Shown here: positions 35,861 through 44,757 of the stretch, in pieces
Numbering within the stretch: position 1 is the stretch's first letter
Layout of the letters: every line of letters starts with the position of its first letter
Assembly (NCBI RefSeq): GCF_011927825.1
Contig: NZ_JAATJI010000001.1
Span: 2,722,014 to 2,786,013 of the forward strand
Length of the DNA stretch: 64,000 nucleotides
Origin: Polymorphobacter fuscus
GTDB taxonomy: Bacteria > Pseudomonadota > Alphaproteobacteria > Sphingomonadales > Sphingomonadaceae
Direction of reading: 5' to 3'
Notes under the pieces: model-generated
The model's database searches: none
The model's input: the letters and a program-made list of their open reading frames with translations, nothing else
Told to the model about the DNA's origin: nothing
Position numbers and translations under genes: made by a program

Positions 35861-36851
35861 CCAGCCCGCCGGCGAGGAAGGCCGCGATATCGGCGCGGCC
35901 GAACAGGCTGGCATCCCCCGGCAGCGAATGTTTGAGGCAGGCGAGCGCCAGGCCGATCCGCGCCGCATGGTCGATGTCGCCTTCGGACAAGCCATGGAGG
36001 ACACCGGCGGCAAAGGCATCGCCGGCGCCGATGCGATCGACGATGCCCGACACCAGTACCTCATCGGTTTGCGCCGACGCATCGCGGGTGTCGATCCGTG
36101 CCGCGATGCGGTGGCGGTCGGCATCTTCGGTGTGGCGTGCCGTCGAGGCGATCAGCTGCAGCCGCGGAAAGGCAGCAAAGGCGGCGTCGGCGGCGGCACG
36201 GCGGCGGTCCGACCCGCCACCGGGAAAATCACGTCCGAGCAGCAGGGCGACATCCTGGTGGTTGCCGAACAGGATGTCGGCATGGCCGATCAACTGGGTC
36301 AGAATGGCACGCGGGTCGCTGTCCCACGCCTCCCACAGCCGGGCGCGGTAATTGCCGTCGAAGGACACCGGCACGCCGAGCGCCGTCGCCGCTTCGGCCG
36401 CGGCGATGGCGCCCTGCGCCGGCACCGGGCCGAGGGCCGGTGTGATCCCCGACAGATGCAGCCGCGCCGCGCCGGCGAGCAGCGCCGGCCAGTCGAAGGC
36501 GTCGGCGGGCGTGGTGGCGAAGGCGCTGTGCGCCCGGTCGTAAACGATTTCGGAAGCGCGCAGGCCGGCGCCGGGGCTGAGGAAATACAGCCCCATGCGG
36601 CCATCGCGGGTGGTGACGGCGCGGGTATCGACGCCGTGCGTACGCACTGCGCTCATAGCGCCGCGGCCGAGCGCATTGTCGGGCACGGCGCTGACCATCG
36701 CCGTGTCATGTCCCAGGCAGGCGAGGCCGATGGCGACATTGGCCTCCGCACCGCCGACGTGGAGATCCAGCGCCGGCGTCTGCATCAGCAGGGTGCGGCC
36801 GGGCGCGGTGAGGCGGATCAGCAGCTCGCCGAAGCAGACGACCGCGCCCAT
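35847..36851 (-). CDS. kdgK: 2-dehydro-3-deoxygluconokinase (PfkB family)
   Basis: A 334-residue ribokinase/PfkB-family sugar kinase. It should phosphorylate 2-keto-3-deoxygluconate (KDG) to KDPG at the end of uronate breakdown. Features: N-terminal CFGELLIRL, substrate loop LDLHVGGAEANVAIGLACLG and the C-terminal PfkB signature DRIGAGDAFAAGVL with the catalytic Asp. Its ATG overlaps the kduD stop by one base (TGATG), making kduI-kduD-kdgK one coupled operon. KDG specificity rests on this context and on general similarity; no KDPG aldolase gene is seen in the window. Confidence 0.88.
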   Translation of the reverse strand: MGAVVCFGELLIRLTAPGRTLLMQTPALDLHVGGAEANVAIGLACLGHDTAMVSAVPDNALGRGAMSAVRTHGVDTRAVTTRDGRMGLYFLSPGAGLRASEIVYDRAHSAFATTPADAFDWPALLAGAARLHLSGITPALGPVPAQGAIAAAEAATALGVPVSFDGNYRARLWEAWDSDPRAILTQLIGHADILFGNHQDVALLLGRDFPGGGSDRRRAAADAAFAAFPRLQLIASTARHTEDADRHRIAARIDTRDASAQTDEVLVSGIVDRIGAGDAFAAGVLHGLSEGDIDHAARIGLALACLKHSLPGDASLFGRADIAAFLAGGLDVRR

Positions 36852-37606
36852 CAGCGTGCCAGCCAGCCGCCATCGACGGCGAGGATATGGCCATCGACGT
36901 AATCGGACGCGGACGAGGCAAGGAATACCGCGGCACCGCCCAAATCGGCCGCATCGCCCCACCGGCCGGCGGGAATACGGCCGAGGATCGACGCGTTGCG
37001 GTCCGGATCGGCGCGCAGGGCATCGGTGTTGTTGGTGGCGATATAGCCCGGCGCGATGGCGTTGACGTTGATCCCCCTGGCCGACCATTCGTTGGCGAGG
37101 AGTTTCGTGAGGCCACCGACGCCGGACTTCGACGCTGTGTAGCTGGGCACGCGAATGCCGCCCTGGAACGTCAGCATCGATGCGATATTGATGATCTTGC
37201 CGCGACCATTGGTAATCATGTGCCGCCCCGCCGCCTGGGCGAGGAAGAACACCGATTTCAGGTTGGTGTCGATCACCGCGTCCCAATCGGCCTCGGTGAA
37301 ATCCACGCTGTCGGCACGCCGGATGATGCCGGCGTTGTTGACGAGGATGTCGAGCCCGCCAAGGCTTTCCAGCGTCTCGGCGACGATCCGGTCGACGGGT
37401 TCGATCGTCGACAGGTCGGCGGCGACCAGGATGGCGCGGCGACCCAGCGCCGTCACCTTGGCAGCCGTTTCCGTCGCCGGCGTGCGGCCGACGGCGGCGA
37501 TGTCGGCACCGGCGCCGGCCAGCGCCAGCGCGATCGCCTGGCCGATGCCGGTGTTGGCGCCGGTGACGACCGCGACGCGGCCCGAAAGATCGAACATGCC
37601 GGTCAT
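36851..37606 (-). CDS. kduD: 2-dehydro-3-deoxy-D-gluconate 5-dehydrogenase
   Basis: A 251-residue short-chain dehydrogenase. KduD reduces 2,5-diketo-3-deoxygluconate to KDG with NAD(P)H, the step after KduI. The cofactor motif TGANTGIG is at residues 15-22, NNAG follows in [11 protein letters not shown], and the catalytic Ser, Tyr and Lys lie in [10 protein letters not shown] and SYTASKSG. The C-terminus has [19 protein letters not shown] and VDGGWLAR, typical of the group. It overlaps kduI by 4 bases (ATGA) and kdgK by one base. The neighbours make the assignment firm. Confidence 0.92.
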   Translation of the reverse strand: MTGMFDLSGRVAVVTGANTGIGQAIALALAGAGADIAAVGRTPATETAAKVTALGRRAILVAADLSTIEPVDRIVAETLESLGGLDILVNNAGIIRRADSVDFTEADWDAVIDTNLKSVFFLAQAAGRHMITNGRGKIINIASMLTFQGGIRVPSYTASKSGVGGLTKLLANEWSARGINVNAIAPGYIATNNTDALRADPDRNASILGRIPAGRWGDAADLGGAAVFLASSASDYVDGHILAVDGGWLAR

Positions 37607-38436
37607 TGCAGCTGGCAGATGTCGAGGACGTTCATGTCGGTATAGTCGAGGTTCTCGCCGCCCATCGCCCAGATGAAGGCATAGGCGCGGGTGCCCGAAC
37701 CCATGTGGATCGACCAGGGCGGGGAAATCACCGCTTCCTCATTGGCCATGACGATGTGGCGCATCGAATCGGGTTCGCCCATATAATGGAAGACCCGGTC
37801 ATCCTCGCCGAGATCGAAGTAGAAATAAATCTCGCTGCGGCGATCGTGGAGGTGCGGCGGCATGGTGTTCCAGACGCTGCCGGGCTTGAGGATGGTCAGG
37901 CCGAGCAGTAGCTGGGCGCTGTCGCAGATGCCGGGGATGACCATCTGGTAGATGGTGCGCTCGTTGGAGCCTTCGAGCCCGCCGCGTTCCAGCGGATTGG
38001 CCTCGGCAATGGCGATCTTCTTCACCGTCTTGGCGACATGCGCCGGGGTGGAAGCGAGATAGAAACGCGCGCCTTCACCTTCGAAGACCACGTCGGTGGC
38101 GCCCATCGGGATATAGAGGCAGTCACGCGGCGCCATGTCGAAGCTCTCGCCATCGACGCTGATGCGGCCGGGGCCGCCGACGTTGACGGCGGCGAGTTCG
38201 CGGCGTTCCAGAAAGGGCTTGCCGGCGGCCGAAGCGGGCGCAACCTGCGTCGGCAGCGCCAGCGGCGTGGCACCCGGCGTGGCACCGCCGATGACGAAAC
38301 GCTCGTTGTGCGAATAGTTGAGGACGACCTCGCCGGCCCGGAACAGCCCGGTGATCAGATAGCGATCGCGCAGTTCGTCGTTGGCGACCATCTCCATCAT
38401 GTCGGGGTGGGTGGCGTGGTAGGTTTTCTCGAACAT
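37603..38436 (-). CDS. kduI: 5-dehydro-4-deoxy-D-glucuronate isomerase
   Basis: A 277-residue cupin-fold isomerase. It converts 5-keto-4-deoxyuronate, the product of unsaturated galacturonate, to 2,5-diketo-3-deoxygluconate. Zinc ligands are visible in [15 protein letters not shown] (two His and Glu) and in the later His of WSIHMGSG. The N-terminal family segment [18 protein letters not shown] is intact. AAGGGA precedes the ATG. It is the first gene of the kduI-kduD-kdgK-esterase operon, and an operator copy lies 45 bases upstream. Confidence 0.94.
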   Translation of the reverse strand: MFEKTYHATHPDMMEMVANDELRDRYLITGLFRAGEVVLNYSHNERFVIGGATPGATPLALPTQVAPASAAGKPFLERRELAAVNVGGPGRISVDGESFDMAPRDCLYIPMGATDVVFEGEGARFYLASTPAHVAKTVKKIAIAEANPLERGGLEGSNERTIYQMVIPGICDSAQLLLGLTILKPGSVWNTMPPHLHDRRSEIYFYFDLGEDDRVFHYMGEPDSMRHIVMANEEAVISPPWSIHMGSGTRAYAFIWAMGGENLDYTDMNVLDICQLQ

Positions 38437-38481
38437 CGAACAATCCCTTCAGGCTGTGGGCAGCAGCATCATGGCTGCGTC

Positions 38482-38496
38482 TGGTAACCGGTGTCA
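38482..38496 (-). promoter_or_regulatory. LacI-type operator, site 3 (before kduI)
   Basis: Minus-strand TGACACCGGTTACCA, identical over 15 bases to site 1. It lies between the end of the regulator gene and the start of kduI. Confidence 0.72.
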
Positions 38497-38524
38497 GCGT
38501 GGCTGACAACGCATTCCGGCGAAC

Positions 38525-39568
38525 TCATCTCGGTGGCGCCACCGACGCGCGCTGGATCAGCGCCGAGAGAAACAGCGCATCCCCGGGCATTTCCGGCAGC
38601 GCGTCGATGGTCCCGGCGAGCAGCTTGCGCGCGGCCGCCTTGCCCATCTCCACGATCGGCCAGCGCACCGTCGTCAGCGGCGGCCAGATATGGGCGGCGA
38701 TGGCGGTATCGTCGAAGCCGATGATCGACAGGTCGGCCGGGACATCGAGCCCCATTTCCCGCGCCGCATGCAGCGCGCCGGCCGCCATTTCATCGTTGGA
38801 TGCAAAGATCGCGGTGGGCCGCGGGTCCTGCGCCAGCAGGTTGCGCGTCGCCACCAGCCCCGATTCAAACCGGTAATTGCCTTCGACCGCCCAGGCCGGC
38901 TCCGGCGTGATGCCGCCGGCGACGAGCGCTTCGTTAAAGCCGTGATGCCGTTCCGATGCCGATCGGAACCCCGGCGGGCCGGTGATGATGCCGATGCGGC
39001 GGTGGCCGGTCGTCATCAGGAACGTCACAACTTCGCGCACCACTTCGCGGTCGTTCGACGCGACCATGTGCGCGGCGTCGTCAAGCTCGGCCGAGCCCAT
39101 GCGGACATAGCGGCAGCCGAGTTCGAGGCACAGGCTGGCGAGACCGTCATTTTCGGAAATCGGCGGTAGCAGCACCACGCCGTGCAGCCGCTGGCGTTCG
39201 AGGAACGACCGCACATCGGCGACCAGCGTCGTCGACCCGCGATCGACGGGCCGGACGATCAGTTCATATTCGGTGCCCTTCAGCACGCTCAAAATGCCCT
39301 GCTGCACCCCCAGCACCATCTGCGCATTGGGGTTGTCGTGCACCAGGCCGATCAGGAAATTGCGCCGCAATGCCAGCGCCCGGGCCTGCGGGTTGGGAAT
39401 ATAGCCGGTCTGGCGGATGACGTCGTCGACGCGCTTGCGCGTTTCCTCGTTGAGCAGCGGCGAACGGTTGATGACGCGGCTGACGGTCTTTTTCGAAACG
39501 CCCGACAGCCGCGCGATGTCGTTGATCGTGGGCTTGGCATTGCCGCTCATGCTGTCGTCAGCGTCCAT
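38525..39568 (-). CDS. LacI family transcriptional regulator of the uronate locus
   Basis: A 347-residue repressor-type protein. The N-terminal helix-turn-helix and hinge are clear (INDIARLSGVSKKTVSRVIN, then LNEETRKRVDDVIRQTGYIP). A periplasmic-binding-protein-like sensor follows (GHRRIGIITGPPGF, AIFASNDEMAAGAL, LSIIGFDDTAIA). The effector is probably a uronate intermediate such as KDG, as for other hexuronate regulators. It stands in the middle of the locus and is flanked by operator copies on both sides, so it is the best candidate to bind TGACACCGGT and may regulate itself. ATG 39550 is an alternative start. Confidence 0.9.
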   Translation of the reverse strand: MDADDSMSGNAKPTINDIARLSGVSKKTVSRVINRSPLLNEETRKRVDDVIRQTGYIPNPQARALALRRNFLIGLVHDNPNAQMVLGVQQGILSVLKGTEYELIVRPVDRGSTTLVADVRSFLERQRLHGVVLLPPISENDGLASLCLELGCRYVRMGSAELDDAAHMVASNDREVVREVVTFLMTTGHRRIGIITGPPGFRSASERHHGFNEALVAGGITPEPAWAVEGNYRFESGLVATRNLLAQDPRPTAIFASNDEMAAGALHAAREMGLDVPADLSIIGFDDTAIAAHIWPPLTTVRWPIVEMGKAAARKLLAGTIDALPEMPGDALFLSALIQRASVAPPR

Positions 39569-39627
39569 TGCGTCCCCCCCGCTTCATCGTCCCCGCGCCG
39601 TCTCGGTGCCGCGCATTTCATGGACAA

Positions 39628-39642
39628 TGACACCGGTAACCC
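39628..39642 (+). promoter_or_regulatory. LacI-type operator, site 4 (between regulator and uxaA)
   Basis: TGACACCGGTAACCC, 59 bases from the regulator start and 13 bases before the chosen uxaA start. It can serve both divergent genes. Confidence 0.7.
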
Positions 39643-39655
39643 CTATCGAACCAGC

Positions 39656-41161
39656 ATGGATGTTTCAATCGCTCCTGTCCTCCCGGCCGTGCTGCAGGTC
39701 GATCGGCACGATACGGTTGCGGTCGCCCTGCGCGACATCGGCGCTGGCGAGATCGTCCCTGTCGGCGGGTCGGAGATTGCCGTCCGGAACGCCGTGCCGA
39801 AGGGGCACAAGCTGGCCATCGCGGCGCATCATGCCGGTGACCCGGTGGTCAAATACGGCTTTTCCATCGGCCATGCCACAATGGACATCGCGGTCGGCGA
39901 CCATGTCCACAGCCATAATGTGGCGACGTCGCTCAGCGGCGAGGACAGCTATCGTTACCAGCCGGTCCCCGCCCCGGTTCGGGAAGCCGCCGCACCCGCG
40001 CAGTTCAGCGGCTTCGTCCGCGCCGACGGCCGCGTCGGCACCCGCAACGAGATCTGGGTGCTGCCGACCGTCGGGTGCGTGGCGCGCACCGCCCAGAAGA
40101 TTGCGGCACGCGCCGCCGGGCGTCTCCACGGCAGCGTGGAGGGCGTCCATGCCTTTGGTCATCCGCATGGCTGTTCGCAGCTCGGCGACGACCTCGGCGG
40201 AACGCGTGCGATCCTGGCGGCGCTTGCCAGCCATCCCAATGCGGGCGGCGTCCTCATCCTCGGCCTCGGCTGCGAATCGAACCAGATCGACGAACTTCTC
40301 GCCCTGGTGCCCGAGGCGCAGCGCGGGCGGATCCGGACCTTGCGGGCGCAGGGCGCAGGCGACGAGATCGAAGCCGGGCTGGCGCTGGTCGATGACCTGA
40401 TCGCCGAGGCCGGGCGCGCGCAACGCGAAGTCGTCGGGCTCGACCGGCTGGTCGTCGGGCTGAAATGCGGCGGCTCCGATGCGTTCAGCGGGCTGACGGC
40501 CAATCCCCTGGTCGGCAAGATCGCCGACCGCGTCACCGGCGCCGGCGGCAGCGCCGTGCTGACCGAAATTCCCGAAGTCTTTGGTGCCGAGACGCTGCTG
40601 ATGGCCCGCGCCCGGGACGAGGCGACCTTCGATGGCATCGTCACCATGGTCAATGATTTCAAACGCTACTTCCTCGCGCACGGCGAGCCGGTGTCGGAAA
40701 ACCCGTCCCCCGGCAATATTGCCGGTGGCATCACCACGCTGGAGGAAAAATCGCTCGGCGCGGTGCAGAAGGGCGGCCATGCGCAGGTCGGGGATGTCAT
40801 CGGCTATGGCGCTTCGGTGCGGCGCACCGGGCTGACCCTGCTCGACGCCCCCGGCAATGACGCCGTTTCGTCGACGGCCCTCGCCGCAGCGGGCGCGACC
40901 GTCATCCTGTTCACCACCGGCCGCGGCACGCCGCTCGGCTTTCCGGTGCCGACGATCAAGGTCGCTTCGAACAGTGCGCTGGCAGCGGCCAAGCCGGGCT
41001 GGATCGATTTCGACGCCGGCTCGGTCCTCGCCGATGGGCTGGCCGGGGCGACCGACGCATTTCTCGATCGAATCCTGGCCGTGGCCTCGGGCGCGACGAC
41101 GGCGGCAGAGCGCAACGAGGAGCGCGAAATCGCCATCTGGAAGCGCGGCGTAACGCTTTGA
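39656..41161 (+). CDS. uxaA: Altronate dehydratase (UxaA)
   Basis: A 501-residue UxaA/GarD-family dehydratase. It turns D-altronate, from the isomerised galacturonate pathway, into KDG. The N-terminal SAF-type domain (HDTVAVALRDIGAGEIVPVG, KGHKLAIAAH) is fused to the iron-dependent C-terminal domain beginning GFVRADGRVGTRNEIWVLP, with GHPHGCSQLGDD, LGLGCESN and GGITTLEEKSLGAVQKGG. The start at 39656 keeps operator site 4 outside the gene; an ATG at 39620 would include it. UxaC and UxaB, needed to make altronate, are not in the window. Confidence 0.9.
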   Translation: MDVSIAPVLPAVLQVDRHDTVAVALRDIGAGEIVPVGGSEIAVRNAVPKGHKLAIAAHHAGDPVVKYGFSIGHATMDIAVGDHVHSHNVATSLSGEDSYRYQPVPAPVREAAAPAQFSGFVRADGRVGTRNEIWVLPTVGCVARTAQKIAARAAGRLHGSVEGVHAFGHPHGCSQLGDDLGGTRAILAALASHPNAGGVLILGLGCESNQIDELLALVPEAQRGRIRTLRAQGAGDEIEAGLALVDDLIAEAGRAQREVVGLDRLVVGLKCGGSDAFSGLTANPLVGKIADRVTGAGGSAVLTEIPEVFGAETLLMARARDEATFDGIVTMVNDFKRYFLAHGEPVSENPSPGNIAGGITTLEEKSLGAVQKGGHAQVGDVIGYGASVRRTGLTLLDAPGNDAVSSTALAAAGATVILFTTGRGTPLGFPVPTIKVASNSALAAAKPGWIDFDAGSVLADGLAGATDAFLDRILAVASGATTAAERNEEREIAIWKRGVTL

Positions 41162-41203
41162 CCGGCAAAATGCGACGCGCCGCTTGCATCGCTCGACTGC
41201 TTA

Positions 41204-41218
41204 TGACACCGGTTTCCA
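41204..41218 (+). promoter_or_regulatory. LacI-type operator, site 5 (before the hydratase-like gene)
   Basis: TGACACCGGTTTCCA in the uxaA-downstream gap, 31 bases before the GTG start. Same 10-mer as sites 1-4. Confidence 0.68.
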
Positions 41219-41249
41219 ACAGCAACCATGGCCTTGGGGAAGGGTGAGG

Positions 41250-42104
41250 GTGACAGAAATTACGCCGATTGCCGGTGCGGACAATGATGCGGGTCGCGAT
41301 TCGAACGCGGACCCCGCCCGCATTGCCGGGGTCTTTGTTGCCGCGCGCCGCAGCGCCACGCCGATCGGCGATTATCCGGGCACCATCCCGGAGACGCTGG
41401 CCGACGGCTATGCGATCCAGGACCAAGCCATCGCGCTGCGTGGTGGCGCCATTGCCGGATGGAAGGTCGGCCGCATCTTGCCGCCGCTCGATGCGCACTA
41501 TCGCAGCCAGCGGCTTGCCGGGCCGATCTTTGCCGATCGCGTCGTCATGGCCGATGACGGGGCGTCGCGCGCCATGACCGTTTTCGCAGGCGGTTTCGGC
41601 GCTGTCGAGGCCGAGTTCGTGTTTCGTCTTGGCATCGTCGATCCGGCAAAGACTCATTATTCGCTCGCGGAGGCGGCGGCCGCCGTCGCCGGTGTCCATG
41701 TCGGGATCGAGATCGCCAGCTCGCCGCTGGGTGCCATCAACGATCTCGGCCCGGCGGTCACCGTGTCGGATTTCGGCAACAACCAGGGCCTGATCGTCGG
41801 CCCCGAGATCGCCGATTGGGCCAGCGCCGGCTTCGACAGCTGGCCGGTTTCGGTCGCTATCGATGGTGTCGAAATCGGCAGCGGCATGGCCGGCAATTTT
41901 CCCGATGGCACCGTGGGTTCGGTGAAGTTCCTGCTGGAATTGCTCGCCCAGCGCGGCATCGCCGTGCCTGTGGGGACATGGGTGTCGAGCGGGGCGGTCA
42001 GCGGCGTCCATGTCATCGCCAGCGGCCAGTCCGCGACGGCGCGCTTCGGCGACCGGTTCCGGCTTGACTGCCATATCGAACGGGCTGCACCGGACGCCGG
42101 TTGA
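41250..42104 (+). CDS. 2-keto-4-pentenoate hydratase/FAH-superfamily protein
   Basis: A 284-residue enzyme of the MhpD-like branch of the fumarylacetoacetate hydrolase superfamily. Metal-site elements are visible in FGAVEAEFVFRL (two Glu) and VHVGIEIASSP, with LGPAVTVSDFGNNQGLIVG after. Such enzymes hydrate or cleave 2-keto acids. It is unusual beside KduI/KdgK genes and has its own operator, so it probably handles a keto-deoxy sugar acid. The exact reaction is unknown. GTG at 41250 follows GAAGGGTGAGG; GTG 41244 is also in frame. It is followed closely by the transporter. Confidence 0.8.
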   Translation: MTEITPIAGADNDAGRDSNADPARIAGVFVAARRSATPIGDYPGTIPETLADGYAIQDQAIALRGGAIAGWKVGRILPPLDAHYRSQRLAGPIFADRVVMADDGASRAMTVFAGGFGAVEAEFVFRLGIVDPAKTHYSLAEAAAAVAGVHVGIEIASSPLGAINDLGPAVTVSDFGNNQGLIVGPEIADWASAGFDSWPVSVAIDGVEIGSGMAGNFPDGTVGSVKFLLELLAQRGIAVPVGTWVSSGAVSGVHVIASGQSATARFGDRFRLDCHIERAAPDAG

Positions 42105-42132
42105 TGCGTTCGGCGGCCATGGGGAGGTGAAG

Positions 42133-43434
42133 ATGATCGCTGGAGAAACAGCCGCGGACACCGGCGGCGCGCCACCGGGGACCACCAAGGTCGGTGGCTA
42201 TCGCTGGGTCATCGTCGCGCTGCTGTTTGCAGCGACAGCCATCAACTACATCGATCGCCAGATGATCGGCGTGCTGAAGCCGACGCTCGCCGCCGACCTC
42301 AACTGGTCGGAAACCGATTTCGCCAACGTCATCTTCTTTTTCCAGATGGCCTATGCCATCGGCTATATCGGTTTCGGCCGGGTCGTCGACATCATCGGCG
42401 AACGGCTGGGCTATGCCGTGGCCTTCACCATCTGGACCATCGCCCATATGGCGCATGGCGGCGTCTATACCGTGACCCAGTTCGCCATGGCGCGCTTTGG
42501 CCTCGGCATCGGCGAGGCCGGCAACTTCCCGGCCGGCATCAAGGCGGTGACCGAATGGTTCCCGGCCAAGGAACGCGCCACTGCCATCGGCATCTTCAAC
42601 GCCGGCGCCAATGTCGGTGCCATCATCACGCCGCTGCTCGTGCCCGCGCTGACCATCGCCTATGGCTGGCGATCGACCTTCGTCATCACCGGCGGCTTCA
42701 GCATCGTCTGGCTGATCGCCTGGCTGGCCATCTATCGCCGCCCGACCGAAAAGAAGCAGGTCAGCGCCGCCGAACTCGCCTGGATCCGCCAGGACCCGGC
42801 CGATCCGATCGTTCCGGTCGCCTGGAAGCGCCTGCTGACGGTGCGCGAAACCTGGGCCTATGCGCTCGGCAAGTTCTTCATCGACCCGATCTGGTGGTTC
42901 TTCCTGTTCTGGCTGCCGGGCTTTCTCGGCACGCGCTACAATCTCGATCTCGTCAGCTTCGGCCCGCCGCTGGTCGTCATCTACCTGATGTCGGATGCTG
43001 GCAGCATCGTCGGCGGCTGGTCGTCGTCGCGGATGATCAAGGCCGGCAAGTCGGTCAACTTCGCCCGCAAGATGACGATGCTGGTCTGCGCCATCGCCGT
43101 ACTGCCGGTGATCTTCTCGCAGGATATCGACAGCCTGTGGCTCAACGTCTTCATCATCGGCATCGCCACCGCGGCGCACCAGGCGTTTTCGGCCAACCTC
43201 TACACGCTGCCGTCCGACCTGTTCCCGCGCAACGCTGTCGGCTCGGTCATCGGCATCGGCGGCACTGTCGGCGCCATCGGTGGCATGATGATGGCCAAAT
43301 ATGCCGGCTTCATCCTCGATGGCTTCGGCAGCTACACGCCGCTGTTCGCCGTCGCCGGATCGGCCTATTTCCTCGCTTTGGGTGCCATCCACCTGCTCAG
43401 CCCGCGGCTGGCGCGCGCCGAATTCCGCGCCTAG
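42133..43434 (+). CDS. exuT: Hexuronate transporter, MFS/ACS family (ExuT-like)
   Basis: A 433-residue, 12-helix proton symporter of the major facilitator superfamily, anion:cation symporter group. The group signature is strong: NYIDRQMIGVLKPTLAADL in helix 1, GLGIGEAGNFPAGIKAVTEW and FPAKERATAIGIFNAGANVG in the first half. ExuT imports galacturonate and glucuronate across the inner membrane. GGGGAGGTGAAG lies before the ATG. It is the last gene of the hydratase-transporter unit and converges with the aldolase gene after 11 bases. Substrate is inferred from family and context. Confidence 0.88.
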   Translation: MIAGETAADTGGAPPGTTKVGGYRWVIVALLFAATAINYIDRQMIGVLKPTLAADLNWSETDFANVIFFFQMAYAIGYIGFGRVVDIIGERLGYAVAFTIWTIAHMAHGGVYTVTQFAMARFGLGIGEAGNFPAGIKAVTEWFPAKERATAIGIFNAGANVGAIITPLLVPALTIAYGWRSTFVITGGFSIVWLIAWLAIYRRPTEKKQVSAAELAWIRQDPADPIVPVAWKRLLTVRETWAYALGKFFIDPIWWFFLFWLPGFLGTRYNLDLVSFGPPLVVIYLMSDAGSIVGGWSSSRMIKAGKSVNFARKMTMLVCAIAVLPVIFSQDIDSLWLNVFIIGIATAAHQAFSANLYTLPSDLFPRNAVGSVIGIGGTVGAIGGMMMAKYAGFILDGFGSYTPLFAVAGSAYFLALGAIHLLSPRLARAEFRA

Positions 43435-43445
43435 ATCGATCGACG

Positions 43446-44201
43446 TCAGCCGGCGCGCGTCGCTTGCACGGCGGCCGTCGCGGCGGTGGTCAGCATCAGC
43501 AGGTCGGGCGCGATCGAGACGATGTCGCACCCGGCCGCGATCATCCGCACCGCGTGCGCCGGCGCCGTGCAATAGATGCCGACCCGGCGCCCGGCGGCCT
43601 TGCAGCGCGCGATGACATGGTCGATCGCCGCCAGCAGCGCCGGGTCGTCATTGTCGGCGCGCGGTGACAGGCCGAGCGCCAGCGCGAGGTCCGACGGCCC
43701 GATGAAAATGCCGTCATACCCCTTCACCGCCAGGATCGCGTCGAGATTGTCGAGGCCGGCGCGCGTTTCCACCATCGCCAGCGACACGATGCTGTCCGAC
43801 GCCGCCGCCAGATAGTCCGGGCCGAACCGCATCTGCGGCCGGCGCGGGCCAAAGGACCGCTGGCCGCGCGGCGGATAGTGCAGCGCGTCGGCAAAGGCCT
43901 GGGCATCGGCGGCGGTATCGATCATCGGGGCGATGATGCCGGTGGCGCCGAAATCGAGCAGCCGCATGATATCGGCGGCGTTGTTGGCGGCAACCCGCGC
44001 CATCGGCTCGGCGCCGCCATGCTCGATCGCCAGCAGCAGCGCCGGCGCCGACGCCATGTCGGCCGCACCATGCTGCAGGTCGACCAGCAGCCCGTCATAG
44101 CCACAACGCGCCAGTGCCTCGGCCGACAGGATGGCGGGAATGTTGATCCAGCCGATGATAGCGGCGTCGCCTTTGGCCCAGGCGGATCGGATGCGGTTCA
44201 C
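43446..44201 (-). CDS. HpcH/HpaI family aldolase
   Basis: A 251-residue class II aldolase that cleaves 2-keto-3-deoxy acids into pyruvate and an aldehyde, or condenses them. Motifs: LLVDLQHGAAD (substrate and metal side), metal Glu in SLAMVETRAGL and Asp in DGIFIGPSDLALALG. Close relatives act on 4-hydroxy-2-oxoheptanedioate or 2-keto-3-deoxy-L-rhamnonate. Next to the uronate genes it may cleave KDG or a related keto acid; this is inference. GTG at 44201 has AGGAGAG 5 bases upstream. I saw no operator copy before it. Confidence 0.86.
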   Translation of the reverse strand: MNRIRSAWAKGDAAIIGWINIPAILSAEALARCGYDGLLVDLQHGAADMASAPALLLAIEHGGAEPMARVAANNAADIMRLLDFGATGIIAPMIDTAADAQAFADALHYPPRGQRSFGPRRPQMRFGPDYLAAASDSIVSLAMVETRAGLDNLDAILAVKGYDGIFIGPSDLALALGLSPRADNDDPALLAAIDHVIARCKAAGRRVGIYCTAPAHAVRMIAAGCDIVSIAPDLLMLTTAATAAVQATRAG

Positions 44202-44416
44202 GGCACTCTCCTCGACGACATGGCGCCATTGGCGCTGAAACGGCGGCGGCCGGCAAGGGCGACGAACGATATCGAATTTGGGCGATTTTGATCTGGCGCA
44301 AAGCACGCTGCCGGCGCGGGTGCATAAGGTTCCCATTGGCTGCAGCCCGGGCGCGGCACCCACCGGGTCGCCGCCGTCGACGGATCGGGTCAGCCGGCAT
44401 CAAAGGAGCGACCACC

Positions 44417-44728
44417 ATGACCGGTTCCCTGATCATCGATGGGCTGATGCTGTTCTTCAGCCTGGCCTTGGCGGCGGCGGTCGCCGTCCCGGCGTGGCTG
44501 TTCCTGCCGAAATGGATGGAAAGCGTGCAAACACGGCGCATCGCCTTTCATCGCGCCGCCATCGACGCCATCACGGCGGAACTCGCCCGGCCGCAAGCCG
44601 ACCCCGGCCATGTCGACCGGCTGCTCGCCCAGCGCCAGGCGAACATCACCGCGCTGCGGTCGCTGGTCCCGGGTGCGGTCGTGGCGCCGCTGCCGCAGGG
44701 GGTTGCCGGTCTTCGGCTCGCCGCCTGA
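44417..44728 (+). CDS. Small single-span membrane protein
   Basis: A 103-residue protein with one hydrophobic helix at residues 8-30 (LMLFFSLALAAAVAVPAWLF), then a basic, helical tail with coiled-coil character (FHRAAIDAITAELARPQ, DRLLAQRQANI). No known family. AAAGGAG sits 7 bases before the ATG. It lies 29 bases upstream of the acetyltransferase gene and may share its transcript. The role is unknown. Confidence 0.68.
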   Translation: MTGSLIIDGLMLFFSLALAAAVAVPAWLFLPKWMESVQTRRIAFHRAAIDAITAELARPQADPGHVDRLLAQRQANITALRSLVPGAVVAPLPQGVAGLRLAA

Positions 44729-44757
44729 CATTCGCGCTTGCCCGGAAGGAAAACACA

